The position numbers and the translations under genes were made by a program. 52,978 nt of DNA from positions 600,937-653,914 of the forward strand of contig BJOX01000070.1 of assembly GCA_009731375.1 (NCBI GenBank), in the 5' to 3' direction. Positions 20,707 through 32,259 of this stretch are shown piece by piece. The first letter of the stretch is position 1, and each line of letters opens with the position of its first letter. The stretch comes from Paulinella micropora. Its lineage: Eukaryota > Cercozoa > Imbricatea > Euglyphida. The notes below the pieces were generated by a model. That model had not been told where the DNA came from, ran no database searches, and worked only from the letters and a program-made list of their open reading frames with translations.

Positions 20707-20748
<42 letters not shown>
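20661..20748. repeat. (GATA)n tract
   Basis: GATA repeats with GGTA/GGAA variants between the methyltransferase fragment and element B. Confidence 0.95.
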
Positions 20749-20751
<3 letters not shown>

Positions 20752-21189
20752 TTGTTTAATCTATGGGCGTGGCATAGCTGTGAAAGCCATAAGCCTCCAA
20801 TACTACCCCCGGGCAGGAACTCTCAGCACTTCACAAGCTGCACACCACCATCCGCTCGGGTTGGTGCCCGTGCCCAGTTCAAGCCGAAAGGTAGCCGAGC
20901 CCTTTAGCTGTACAGGAACAACCACTAAAAAGACTCCCCCAGAGGCGTGTGCCATCAGGAGATGATGACACGAACAAGCCGAGGTTTCGGGAGTTCACGC
21001 TCGTTGTGAGTTACCTTCTACAACCTCGACTTCATCAACCCTTTGCATCACGACCCTGGTCCCCGGACGAAAGTTGGTCGTCTGTTAGCCCTGCGCTGCG
21101 CGCGATCAACGGCGGACACAAAACCGTCGTTGTAGGGGATTTGGTTTTAGGCCGGAGCACTGAGCAGCTGGCCCCTTACATTCCCCCGG

Positions 21190-21190
<1 letters not shown>
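20749..21190 (-). mobile_element. dispersed element B, copy 1
   Basis: About 440 bp, starting TTTAATCTATGGGCGTGGC after GATA repeats and ending in another GATA run. Two further copies lie at 25904 and 29833. The start is constant and the end variable, as in family A, so the minus strand may be the element's sense. No domain recognised. Confidence 0.55.
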
Positions 21191-21242
<52 letters not shown>

Positions 21243-21298
21243 TACGGTCGCACATCAAAGGGGCGGAGGAAAGATAGATAGACAGACAGATAGATAGC

Positions 21299-21349
<51 letters not shown>

Positions 21350-21443
21350 GTAGGAGGATAGGTAGATAGATAGATAGACAGGGAGTACTACCACAGAACA
21401 GTCGGCACATCAAAGGGGCGGAGGAGAGATAGTTAGATAGATT

Positions 21444-21484
<41 letters not shown>

Positions 21485-21549
21485 GTAGGTAGGTAGGTAG
21501 GTAGGTAGGTAGATAGGTAGGTAGGTAGGTAGGTAGGTAGGTAGGTAGG

Positions 21550-21608
<59 letters not shown>

Positions 21609-21637
21609 GTAGATAGATAGGTAGATAGGTAGATAGG

Positions 21638-21694
<57 letters not shown>

Positions 21695-21854
21695 GGATAG
21701 ATAGGTAGATGGATAGATAGGTAGATATACAGAGAGTACTACCACAGAACAGTCGGCACATCAAAGGGGCGGAGGTAACCGTCTTGACTCAGACGTAGCC
21801 TTTAGATAGATAGATAGATAGATAAGTAGGTAGGTAGGTAGGTAGGTAGATAGG

Positions 21855-21920
<66 letters not shown>

Positions 21921-21962
21921 CATAGATAGATAGATAGGTAGGTAGGTAGGTAGGTAGGTAGG

Positions 21963-22005
<43 letters not shown>

Positions 22006-22046
22006 GTAGGTAGGTAGGTAGGTAGGTAGGTAGGTAGGGAGATAGG

Positions 22047-22086
<40 letters not shown>
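21191..22086. repeat. (GATA)n/(GGTA)n with exon-edge copies
   Basis: Alternating GATA and GGTA blocks. A piece containing GCACATCAAAGGGGCGGAGG occurs at about 21250, 21400 and 21747. The longest copy (about 21737-21799) reads on the minus strand [19 protein letters not shown] with an AAAG acceptor-like start and GTAGTA donor; the others are truncated on the donor side. Confidence 0.75.
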
Positions 22087-22087
<1 letters not shown>

Positions 22088-22368
22088 GAAATATCGACTC
22101 AACCAGGAAGTCTGTAAATAAAGTATTAACCCGATGCCCAGCTAAGCCGTGATGTTTGCACGGAAGGGACTGATACAGGCGATACCAAAGCTCCCTAGTA
22201 CCAGGCGGGGCCAGGGCTCGTTCCATAAAGCGCCCCTTGCAGAACGAGCTCCCACCTCCATTACAGAGGGCCCAGTAAGCAGATGGAGTTTCGAGACTGT
22301 TCGACAGTCTAGTATAAACCGACAGAGCACTGTGGGTTTTATTCCGGGCTCAACACGCGAGAAAGGGA
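22087..22368 (-). mobile_element. dispersed element A, copy 3 (truncated)
   Basis: Lacks part of the AATGTCAGAAAAAAGG stretch near its start and stops at CGAGAAAGGG against GATA repeats. Confidence 0.6.
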
Positions 22369-22392
22369 GATAGATAGATAGATGGATGGATG

Positions 22393-22441
<49 letters not shown>

Positions 22442-22476
22442 ATAGATCTAGCTAGCTAGCTAGCTAGCTAGCTAGC

Positions 22477-22513
<37 letters not shown>

Positions 22514-22551
22514 GGATAGATATATAGATAGATAGATAGATAGATAGCTAT

Positions 22552-22607
<56 letters not shown>

Positions 22608-22732
22608 GTAGATAGCTAGCTAGCTAGCTAGCTAGCTATTTAGCTAGCTAGCTAGCTAGCTAGCTAGCTCTAGCTAGCTATTTAGCTAGCTAGCTAGCTA
22701 GCTAGCTAGCTCTAGCTAGCTAGCTAGCTAGC

Positions 22733-22764
<32 letters not shown>

Positions 22765-22772
22765 CAGATAGA
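22369..22772. repeat. (GATA)n and self-complementary (GCTA)n
   Basis: GATA repeats with blocks of (GCTA)n at 22447-22478, 22613-22650 and 22655-22733. (AGCT)n is its own complement and can form cruciforms. Confidence 0.95.
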
Positions 22773-22910
22773 CAGATAGACCGTTTCCCTGTCGCGCGTG
22801 TGGCCAGCACAATGGTTGGCGTTTCCAGTGCTGGCAGCGCTCTGTGATTTTTGGTCCCTGGCCCGACCAGGCAACAGTCCTGGCGCAGCACGGTTGATGA
22901 TAGATTCCCT

Positions 22911-22920
22911 AGGAGGGAGG

Positions 22921-22965
<45 letters not shown>
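22911..22965. repeat. (GGGA)n/(GA)n tract
   Basis: Short purine tract; the surrounding 22773-23084 holds no recognised gene. Confidence 0.9.
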
Positions 22966-22966
<1 letters not shown>

Positions 22967-23084
22967 ATGAATGGATGGATAGGAATTCATAAAATGCATG
23001 CAAACATGGACACATGCATACATACAAACTATAAATAATACACGCCACAAACATAGATACAAATTGTACATGCACACACATTAC

Positions 23085-23258
23085 CAGGAAAACAGGCCCG
23101 TGCGGTCCGCGCGGCTGGCTGCAGCGGGCCGGCCCCGCAGCAGCGGTAGAACATGTCGCGTCCGTTACGCTCCAGCTGGTCGGGCGACCAGGTCGTGGAG
23201 TAACGGTCGCTCGGCCACCGCTGTGGATTGTTCCAGCAGTCCAGGACAGGCGGCGCGT
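23085..23258 (-). CDS. cysteine/tryptophan-rich exon, gene unknown
   Basis: Minus-strand frame VLDCWNNPQRWPSDRYSTTW continues ...RNGRDMFYRCCGAGPL and ends at CCTG|GTAATG, a good donor. It is rich in Cys, Trp and Arg, unlike the repeats around it, and looks like one exon of an extracellular or enzyme domain. I do not recognise the family. The upstream acceptor is uncertain. Confidence 0.35.
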
Positions 23259-23419
23259 GGCTTGCCTCACCTTCTCTCTCTTTTGCCTCGCTGTTGCTCT
23301 CTGGCCCGCCCGGCCCGCCCTTTGCATTGGCCTGACTGCTGCCTTTTTGTCCCCTCTTTGCCTCAGTGTTGCCTTTTTGTCCCTTCTTCGCCTCAGTGTT
23401 GCCTTGGCCCGACGAGAGC

Positions 23420-23420
23420 T

Positions 23421-23498
<78 letters not shown>

Positions 23499-23588
23499 GG
23501 ATACCTCCTCTGTGGCAGCTGGGCGACATTCATCTACATGCATACATACTTACACATATAAATACAAATCATTACATACATGCATGCA

Positions 23589-23622
<34 letters not shown>

Positions 23623-23720
23623 CATGCATACATACAGACATACAGACATACAGACATGCATACATGCATACTTACTTACATACATACATACATACATACA
23701 GACAGACAGACATACATACA

Positions 23721-23754
<34 letters not shown>

Positions 23755-23841
23755 CATGCATGCATAACATAACATAACATAACATAACATAACATAACAT
23801 AATATAACATACATTACATACATACATTACATTACATTACA

Positions 23842-23882
<41 letters not shown>

Positions 23883-24582
23883 CATACATACATACATACA
23901 TACAAGCATATATGACATACATACATAAGTACATAAGTACATACATACATAAATACATAAATACATACATACATACATGCATATATGCATGTATGCATGC
24001 ATACATACATACATACATACATACATACATACATACATGGGACAGCGTGGCAAGCGGAAGGACGACATGTTGATGTATGTGTGTGTGTATGTATGTATGT
24101 ATGTATGTATGTATGTACGTATGTATGTATGTATGTATGAACCTGCCGTCTTTCCTCCATACATGTATGTAGATATGTGTATGTTATGTATGTTATGTAT
24201 GTTATGTATGTTATGTATGTTATGCATGTTATGTATGTTATGTATGTATGTATGTATGTATGTATGTATGTATGTATGAACCTGCCGTCTTTCCTCCATA
24301 CATGTATGCAGATATATGTATGTTATGTATATGTTATCTATGTTATGAATGTTATGCATGTATGTATGTATGTATGTATGTATGTATGTATGTATGTATG
24401 TATTTATATACCTGTCTGCCGCGTTGCCCCATGCACCATCTGAATACATACATACATACATACATACATACATACATACATACATACATACATACATTCA
24501 TACATACATTCATACATACATACATACATACATACATACATACATACATACGTTCAACATCTGAATGGTCAAAATATATCTT

Positions 24583-24636
<54 letters not shown>

Positions 24637-24778
24637 TGTATGTATGTATGTATGTATGTATGAATGTATGCATGTATGCATGTATGTTTGCATGCATGCA
24701 TGTATGTATGCATACATACATACATACATACATACATACATACATACGTTCAACATCTGAATGGTCAAAATATATCTT

Positions 24779-24830
<52 letters not shown>

Positions 24831-24976
24831 TGTATGTATGTATGCATGTATACATACATACATACATACATATATACATGCAAACATACATGCATGCATA
24901 CATACATACATACATACATACATACATACATACATACATACATACGTTCAACATCTGAATGGTCAAAATATATCTT

Positions 24977-25028
<52 letters not shown>

Positions 25029-25174
25029 TGTATGTATGTATGCATGTATACATACATACATACATACATATATACATGCAAACATACATGCATGCATACA
25101 TACATACATACATACATACATACATACATACATACATACATACGTTCAACATCTGAATGGTCAAAATATATCTT

Positions 25175-25226
<52 letters not shown>

Positions 25227-25308
25227 TGTATGTATGTATGTATGCATGTATGCATGTATGTTTGCATGCATGCATGTATGTATGTATGCATGCATGTATG
25301 TTTGCATG

Positions 25309-25339
<31 letters not shown>

Positions 25340-25512
25340 ATATGTACGTACGTATGTATGTATGCATGCATGTATGTATGTATGTATGTATGTTTGCATG
25401 TATGTATGTATGTATGTATGTATGTATGCATGTATGTATGTATGTATGTATGTAGCATGCACGTATGTGTGTGTGTATTTATGTATGTATGTATGTATGT
25501 ATGTCTGTATGT
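23420..25512. repeat. GATA, CATA and TATG mega-tract
   Basis: GATA to 23500, CATA and CATAA repeats to 24040, TATG to 24410, CATA to 24551, then the 198-bp composite and TATG to 25512. Pieces reading AACCTGCCGTCTTTCCTCCA at about 24140 and 24279 look like donor-edge copies (minus strand GGCAG|GTTCAT). A possible full exon lies at about 24411-24441 (minus). Confidence 0.9.
24551..25200. repeat. 198-bp higher-order repeat (CATA-GTTCAACATCTG-TA-TATG)
   Basis: GTTCAACATCTGAATGGTCA starts at 24551, 24749, 24947 and 25145. The last three steps are exactly 198 bp. Each unit has (CATA)n before and (TA)n(TATG)n after, so units can fold back on themselves. Confidence 0.9.
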
Positions 25513-25518
25513 ACTAAC

Positions 25519-25569
25519 CCCTAGAGTCCGCATGGCTCGTTCGTTAGTTAGCATGCTATCCATATGCTC
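25519..25569 (-). CDS. 17-codon exon (EHMDSMLTNERAMRTLG), gene unknown
   Basis: Minus strand: acceptor GATTGTAG, 51 nt phase 0, donor GGG|GTTAGT. Two copies of its 5' part and acceptor lie upstream at 25637-25689 and 25767-25813 between GATA runs. Confidence 0.45.
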
Positions 25570-25576
25570 CTACAAT

Positions 25577-25577
25577 C

Positions 25578-25638
<61 letters not shown>

Positions 25639-25686
25639 TCCGCATGGCTCGTTCGTTAGTTAGCATGCTATCCATATGCTCCTACA

Positions 25687-25749
<63 letters not shown>

Positions 25750-25834
25750 TATAGATAGATAGATAGTCCGCATGGCTCGTTCGTTAGTTAGCATGCTATC
25801 CATATGCTCCTAGAGTAGGTAGATAGGTAGATAT

Positions 25835-25870
<36 letters not shown>

Positions 25871-25903
25871 GTAGATAGATAGGTAGATGAATAGATGGAT
25901 AGA
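25577..25903. repeat. (GATA)n with two acceptor-edge copies
   Basis: GATA runs separated by truncated copies of the 25519-25569 exon, each starting (minus strand) with its TAG acceptor. Confidence 0.9.
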
Positions 25904-26246
25904 TATGTTTAATCTATGGGTGTGGCATAGCTCGAAGCCATGAGCCTCCAATACTACCCCCGGGCAGGAACTCTCAGCACTTCACAAGCTGCGCACCAAC
26001 CATCCGCTCGGGTTGGTGCCCGTGCCAGTTCAAGCCAAAAGGTAGCGGAGCCCTTTTGAACTGTACAGAACAACCACTAAAAAACACTCCCCCAGGGGCG
26101 TGTGGCATAAGGAAATGATACCTCCAAAGCCGAGGTTTCGGGAGTTCACGCTCGTTGTGAGTTACCTTCTACAACCTCGACTTCAACCCTTTGCATCACG
26201 GCCCTGGTCGGGAGTTGGTCGCCTGTTAGCCCTGCGCTGCGCGCGC

Positions 26247-26248
<2 letters not shown>
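25904..26248 (-). mobile_element. dispersed element B, copy 2
   Basis: Same start as copy 1 (TTTAATCTATGGGTGTGGC) and a shorter end, CGCTGCGCGCG, directly at GATA repeats. Confidence 0.55.
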
Positions 26249-26300
<52 letters not shown>

Positions 26301-26337
26301 TATAGATAGATAGATAGATAGATAGATAGAAGATAGG

Positions 26338-26406
<69 letters not shown>

Positions 26407-26416
26407 GGATAGGTAG

Positions 26417-26465
<49 letters not shown>

Positions 26466-26490
26466 GTAGGTAGGTAGGTAGGTAGGTAGG

Positions 26491-26561
<71 letters not shown>

Positions 26562-26562
26562 T

Positions 26563-26608
<46 letters not shown>

Positions 26609-26612
26609 CCAC
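26249..26612. repeat. (GATA)n/(GGTA)n tract
   Basis: Pure GATA with a GGTA block at 26463-26490. No gene. Confidence 0.95.
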
Positions 26613-26668
26613 CAGCTCTCGGCCGCAGGCCATAGCATCAGGGGCGAGGCGGGCCAGCTGCCACTGCC
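26613..26668 (-). CDS. exon [18 protein letters not shown], gene unknown
   Basis: Minus strand: acceptor ATCTGCAG, 56 nt, donor CTG|GTGGTA. It is the complete member of the array at 26674-27650, whose copies hold only its acceptor and 5' part. Confidence 0.45.
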
Positions 26669-26673
26669 CTGCA

Positions 26674-27720
26674 GATAGATAGGTAGATAGATAGATAGAT
26701 AGGTAGGTAGGTAGGTAGGTAGGTAGCCATAGCCTCTCAGGGGCGAGGCGGGCCAGCTGCCAGTGCCCTGCAGATAGATAGGTAGATAGATAGATAGATA
26801 GGTAGGTAGGTAGGTAGGTAGGTAGCCATAGCCTCTCAGGGGCGAGGCGGGCCAGCTGCCACTGCCCTGCAGATAGATAGGTAGATAGATAGATAGATAG
26901 GTAGATAGGTAGGTAGGTAGGTAGCCATAGCCTCAGGGGCGAGGCGGGCCAGCTGCCATTGGCCTGCAGATAGATAGGTAGATAGATAGATAGATAGGTA
27001 GGTAGGTAGGTAGGTAGGTAGCCATAGCCTCAGGGGCGAGGCGGGCCAGCTGCCACTGGCCTGCAGATAGATAGGTAGATCGATAGGTAGGTAGGTAGGT
27101 AGGTAGGTAGGTAGGTAGGTAGATAGATAGGCAGGGGCGAGGCGGGCCAGCTGCCACTGGCCTGCAGATAGATAGGTAGGTAGATAGGTAGGTAGGTAGG
27201 TAGGTAGGTAGGTAGGTAGGCGGGCCAGCTGCCACTGGCCTGCAGATAGATAGGTAGGTAGGTAGGTAGGTAGGTAGGTAGGTAGGCGAGCTGGCTGCCA
27301 CTGGCCTGCAGATAGATAGGTAGATAGATAGGTAGGTATGTAGGTAGGTAGGTAGGTAGGCGGGCCAGCTGCCACTGGCCTGCAGATAGATAGGTAGATA
27401 GATAGGTAGGTAGGTAGGTAGGTAGGTAGGTAGGTAGGTAGGTAGGTAGGTAGGTAGGCGGGCCAGCTGCCACTGGCCTGCAGATAGATAGGTAGATAGA
27501 TAGACAGGTAGGTAGGTAGGTAGGTAGGTAGGCGGGCCAGCTGCCACTGGCCTGCAGATAGATAGGTAGATAGATAGGTAGGTAGGTAGGTAGGTAGGTA
27601 GGTAGGTAGGCGGGCCAGCTGCCACTGGCCTGCAGATAGATAGGTAGATAGATAGATAGGTAGGTAGGTAGGTAGGTAGGTAGGTAGGTAGGTAGGTAGG
27701 TAGGTAGGTAGGTAGATAGA
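26674..27720. repeat. composite minisatellite: ~11 acceptor-edge copies in GATA/GGTA
   Basis: GCGGGCCAGCTGCCACTGGC followed by CTGCAGATAGATAGG recurs about every 70-110 bp, separated by (GGTA)n. On the minus strand each unit is a pyrimidine tract, CTGCAG acceptor and the first 17-38 nt of the 26613-26668 exon. All lie upstream of that exon. Confidence 0.85.
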
Positions 27721-27724
27721 TAGA

Positions 27725-28201
27725 TAGATGAAATATCGACTAATGTCAGAAAAAAGGAGCTTCTGATTTCGTCAACCAAGGAAGTCTGTGGGTAAAGTAT
27801 TAACCCGATGCCCAGCTAAGCCGTGATGTTTGCACGGAAGGGACTGATACAGGCAATACCAAATCTCCCTAGTACCAGGCGGGGCCAGGGCTCGTTCCAT
27901 AAAGCGCCCCTTGCAGAATGAGCTCCCACCTCCATTACAGAGGACCCAGTAAGCAGATGGAGTTTCGAGACTGTCGACAGTCTAGTATAAACCGACAGAG
28001 CACTGTGGGTTTTATTCCGGGCTCAACAAGCGAGAAAGGGCACCCTGAGGGAACAGGATTGTGCTTCCCGTCGCTATTTCGGCATGTGACTTATAGGCGT
28101 ATGGCTAGGCATAAGGCACCCCACCACGGGCCCAGCACACCCACACCATCCCCTAATTCTCTGTCTGTCGACAGATGGCATCCATTTCAAAAAACCAAGC
28201 C

Positions 28202-28202
<1 letters not shown>
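27725..28202 (-). mobile_element. dispersed element A, copy 4
   Basis: Nearly full length, ending AAAAAACCAAGCC at GATA repeats. Confidence 0.6.
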
Positions 28203-28239
<37 letters not shown>

Positions 28240-28304
28240 GTAGATAGATAGGGGCCACTGGCCTGTTTCTATTAGTTGCAGCAAGTGCGTGCATTCGCCA
28301 TTGA

Positions 28305-28880
28305 CGCCTTGGTCTAGCCATGGCGCAGAAGAAGCGGCTAGCGGAAGTGACAGGGCCTGGTCTAGCCATGGAGTAGAAGAAGCGGCTAGCGGATCTGACA
28401 GGGCCTGGTCTAGCCATGGCGCAGAAGAAGTGGTGGCTAGCGGATCTGACAGGGCCTGGTCTAGCCATGGGGTAGAAGAAGAAGCGGTGGCTAGCGGATC
28501 TGACAGGGCCTGGTCTAGCCATGGGGTAGAAGAAGAAGCGGTGACTAGCGGATCTGACAGGCCCTGGTCTAGCCATGGGGTAGAAGAAGAAGCGGTGGCT
28601 AGCGGATCTGACAGGCCCTGGTCTAGCCATGGGGTAGAAGAAGCGGTGGCTAGCGGAACTGACAGGGCCTGGTCTACCCATGGGGTAGAAGAAGAAGCGG
28701 TGGCTAGCGGATCTGACAGGGCCTGGTCTAGCCATGGCGCAGAAGAAGCGATGGCTAGCGGATCTGACAGGCCCTGGTCTAGCCACGGGATAGAATAACA
28801 AGCGGTGGCTAGCGGATCTGACAGGCCCTGGTCTAGCCATGGGGTAGAAGAAAAAGCGGTGGCTACCGGATATGACCGGC
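28305..28880. repeat. ~56-bp minisatellite, open on both strands
   Basis: About ten units built on TGGTCTAGCCATGG..TAGAAGAAG..GGCTAGCGGATCTGACAGG. The plus strand reads SGSDRAWSSHGVEEEAVA repeats, and the minus strand reads MARPGPVRSASHRFFFYP repeats (217 codons). Unit lengths vary by multiples of three. No flanking gene is evident. Confidence 0.85.
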
Positions 28881-28927
28881 CCGTGGTGGCTTGGTCATGG
28901 CCCGAGCCATGGCCTCCCGCAGTGACC

Positions 28928-28929
<2 letters not shown>

Positions 28930-28966
<37 letters not shown>

Positions 28967-29001
28967 TATACATATATACGTACATATACATATATATGTA
29001 C

Positions 29002-29034
<33 letters not shown>

Positions 29035-29045
29035 ATATACATATG
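28930..29045. repeat. (TA)n tract
   Basis: AT/TATACA repeats, no gene. Confidence 0.95.
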
Positions 29046-29119
29046 TACTGCATGGTTGCATGAGTCTACCCCGTGTAGACATGATCAAACAATAACGCCT
29101 ACGGGTCCAGCTGAGGTCC

Positions 29120-29248
29120 GTTCTACACCACCCAGCTTTCCGGGTTCCGGGTGTGGAAGTGGCACCACAGGCCAGGCTTTTCAGGAAGCAAACCACCCAG
29201 AAAAGTACTAGTGGCCCCAGAAACCCGGAATTCTGGGTGGTGTCGAAC
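29120..29248. mobile_element. MITE-like element, 129 bp with 27-bp terminal inverted repeats
   Basis: Left end GTTCTACACCACCCAGC, right end CTGGGTGGTGTCGAAC; 23 of 27 terminal bases are complementary. No internal coding capacity. The flanks TCC and GCG show no clear target duplication. Confidence 0.45.
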
Positions 29249-29259
29249 GCGCCTAATGA

Positions 29260-29355
29260 TGGGTAGGTGGGTAGGTAGGTAGGTAGGTAGGTGGGTAGGT
29301 GGGTGGGTAGGTGGGTAGGTAGGTAGGTAGGCAGGTAGGTAGGCAGGTAGGTAGG
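29260..29355. repeat. (GGTA)n tract
   Basis: GGTA with GGTGGGTA and GGCA variants. Confidence 0.95.
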
Positions 29356-29428
29356 GAAGATCGGAGGTTTACAGCCTAGACTAAGTAGTGGCAAAGCCCA
29401 GATAGGCAATCCACTAGATCGAAAGATC

Positions 29429-29648
29429 GATGAGAAGTTCCTAGTTCTTAAGTGCAATGAGCAATAACTTCAAGCGCTTCGTTCTCAGTCGATACTGGTG
29501 TCCAGAATCTGTATCTTAGCTCATGAGTAAGCTCTTGACGAGGGCTTTCCAATGAGCTACTGCACAAGCGACAGCAACCAGCCTTGGCTGAGATCGAAGC
29601 ACTTGAAGTCCTTGCTCATTGTACTTAAGAGCAAGGAACTTCTCATAG
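29429..29648. repeat. foldback with ~60-bp arms
   Basis: Left arm 29429-29492 (GATGAGAAGTTCCTAG...) and right arm 29590-29648 (...GGAACTTCTCAT) are imperfect reverse complements around a ~100-bp loop. The minus strand reads YSEKPYLSFYEKFLALKYNE; no family recognised. Confidence 0.7.
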
Positions 29649-29749
29649 AAAGATAGGTAAGGTTTTTCTGAGTATTCCGGGCAGTAACAAATTCGTCGCA
29701 AAAAACGATACATTTGTTGTTCCGGCCACCAGCAGCGTGGCTACAGTAT

Positions 29750-29767
29750 AGATAGAATAGATAGATG

Positions 29768-29831
<64 letters not shown>

Positions 29832-29832
29832 T
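29750..29832. repeat. (GATA)n tract
   Basis: Pure GATA directly before element B copy 3. Confidence 0.95.
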
Positions 29833-30240
29833 GTTTAATGTTTAATCTATGGGCGTGGCTTAGCTTGAAAAGCCATGGCCTCCTATACTACCCCCGGACA
29901 AGAACTTTCAGCACCGGCCAAGCTGCACACCAACCACTGTCTCGCTGTGGTTGGTGTCTGTGCCCAGTTCAAGCCGAAAGGTAGCCGAGCCCTTTTGAAC
30001 TATACGGGACAACACTAGAACACTCCCCAGGAGCGTGTGCCCTAAGGAGATGATGTCACACGCAAGTCGAGGTTTCAGGAGTTCACGCTCGTTGTGAGTT
30101 ACCTTCTACAACCCCGACTTCATCAACCCTTTGCATCACGCCCCGACTTCATCAGCCATGGTCAGGAGTTGGTTGCCTGTTTAGCCCTTGCGCTGCGCGC
30201 GATTAACGGCGGACACAAAATCGTCATTGTAGGAGATAGT
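29833..30240 (-). mobile_element. dispersed element B, copy 3
   Basis: Diverged copy with a doubled start (TTTAATGTTTAATCTATGGG). It extends through AACGGCGGACACAAAATCG. Confidence 0.55.
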
Positions 30241-30288
30241 TAGATCTGAACCCCAGGCTGAGTTGCCAGTGGCAGAGACCGTCTCCAG

Positions 30289-30356
30289 GGATAGATAGAT
30301 AGATAGATAGATAGATAGAAATAGGTAGGTAGGTAGGTAGGTAGGTAGGTAGAAAC

Positions 30357-30409
<53 letters not shown>

Positions 30410-30481
30410 AGATGGATGAGCACGCCAACAGGATGCGAAGGACAGGCAGTGGTAGTCAGCATGGCTATCTACCTACCTAAT

Positions 30482-30515
<34 letters not shown>

Positions 30516-30579
30516 CCTTCCCGGCCCGCTACCCAGTCGCCGATTGGCGGCAGGGTGGATTGGATGCCTTTCTCTTCGG

Positions 30580-30668
<89 letters not shown>

Positions 30669-30725
30669 CCTGTCTATCTATCTATCTATCTATCAATGCA
30701 TCCATCCATCCATCCATCCATCCAC

Positions 30726-30809
<84 letters not shown>

Positions 30810-30835
30810 GGGGTAGTGACCATGGTAGCAAGTAA
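30289..30835. repeat. (GATA)n/(GGTA)n then (CTAT)n, with short unique islands
   Basis: GATA to 30410. An island at 30413-30470 is possibly coding (plus [11 protein letters not shown]). CTAT follows, then the family C-like island 30514-30580, then CTAT/CATC to 30808. Confidence 0.9.
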
Positions 30836-30899
30836 TACATACATACACACATACATACATGCATGCATACATACGTACATACATACATACATACTACAG

Positions 30900-30969
30900 A
30901 CCATGGAAAGGACAGTGGCCATCCGGACCACCATGCTAGAATACTTGCTCACACACCCTATTTTGCAAG
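30900..30969 (+). CDS. candidate exon [20 protein letters not shown], gene unknown
   Basis: Acceptor ACTACAG precedes; the frame reads to PILQ. No GT donor at 30969; a donor further on would follow an in-frame stop. A partial inverted copy lies at about 31385-31411. Confidence 0.3.
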
Positions 30970-31118
30970 ATAGATAGGTAGATAGATAGGTAGATAGATA
31001 GGAAGATAGATAGGTAGGTAGGTAGGTAGAGAGATAGGTAGATAGATAGGTAGGTAGGTAGGTAGGTAGGTAGGTAGGTAGGTAGATAGGTAGATAGATA
31101 GATAGATAGATAGATATC

Positions 31119-31184
<66 letters not shown>

Positions 31185-31219
31185 CTACCTACCTACCTAC
31201 CTACCTATCTGTCTGCCTG

Positions 31220-31266
<47 letters not shown>

Positions 31267-31313
31267 CTACCTACCTATCTACCTACCTACCTACCTACCT
31301 ATCTGTCTGCCTG

Positions 31314-31365
<52 letters not shown>

Positions 31366-31444
31366 ACAGAATAGGTGTGGTAGCAGTATTCTAGCATGGT
31401 AGCCAGGGTGGTCTATCTATCTGTCTGTCTATCTAATCTATCTA

Positions 31445-31496
<52 letters not shown>

Positions 31497-31528
31497 GTCT
31501 GTCTGTTTGTCTGTTTGTCAGTCTATGA

Positions 31529-31566
<38 letters not shown>

Positions 31567-31639
31567 TATAGATAGATGGATAGATAGATAGATAGATAGA
31601 TAGGTAGGTAGATAGATAGGTAGGTAGATAGATAGTAGG

Positions 31640-31671
<32 letters not shown>

Positions 31672-31686
31672 GAGATATATGGATAT

Positions 31687-31727
<41 letters not shown>

Positions 31728-31775
31728 CAGATAGATAGATAGATAGATAGACAGATAGATAGATAGATAGGTAGG

Positions 31776-31811
<36 letters not shown>

Positions 31812-31816
31812 CAGAC

Positions 31817-31853
<37 letters not shown>

Positions 31854-31986
31854 GGCAGGCAGGCAGACAGACAGACAGACAGACAGCAGTAGACAGACAG
31901 ACAGGCAGACAGACAGACAGACAGAACACAGACAGACAGACAGACAGGCAGGCAGACAGACAGGCAGGCAGGCAGACAGACAGAAA

Positions 31987-32032
<46 letters not shown>

Positions 32033-32057
32033 GGATGGATGGATGGATGGATGGATG

Positions 32058-32113
<56 letters not shown>

Positions 32114-32150
32114 CGTCGATACATAGGATAGATAGATAGATAGATAGCTA
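30970..32150. repeat. GATA/GGTA/CTAT/CAGA tracts with giant foldbacks
   Basis: Strand switches at about 31115 (GATA to TATC, with GGTA/TACC beyond) and 31566 (TATC to GATA) create long hairpins. CAGA repeats at 31809-31984. No gene. Confidence 0.95.
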
Positions 32151-32259
32151 CAAAACACATAATACAAGATACATGAGATAGGTTTCCCCTCGCACCATCA
32201 AGAAAGACCGGAATTATTGGAAAGTGTGGAAAGTTGGAAAAGGATCACAACCCTTGTAT

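Noticed and set aside
13787-25512. Long frames reading IHTY or MYVC repeats
   Set aside because: Translations of CATA/TATG tracts on both strands. Not genes.
26674-27720. Regularly spaced repeats resembling a CRISPR array
   Set aside because: The 'spacers' are GGTA/GATA microsatellites of varying length, the unit carries a splice acceptor, and the genome is eukaryotic.
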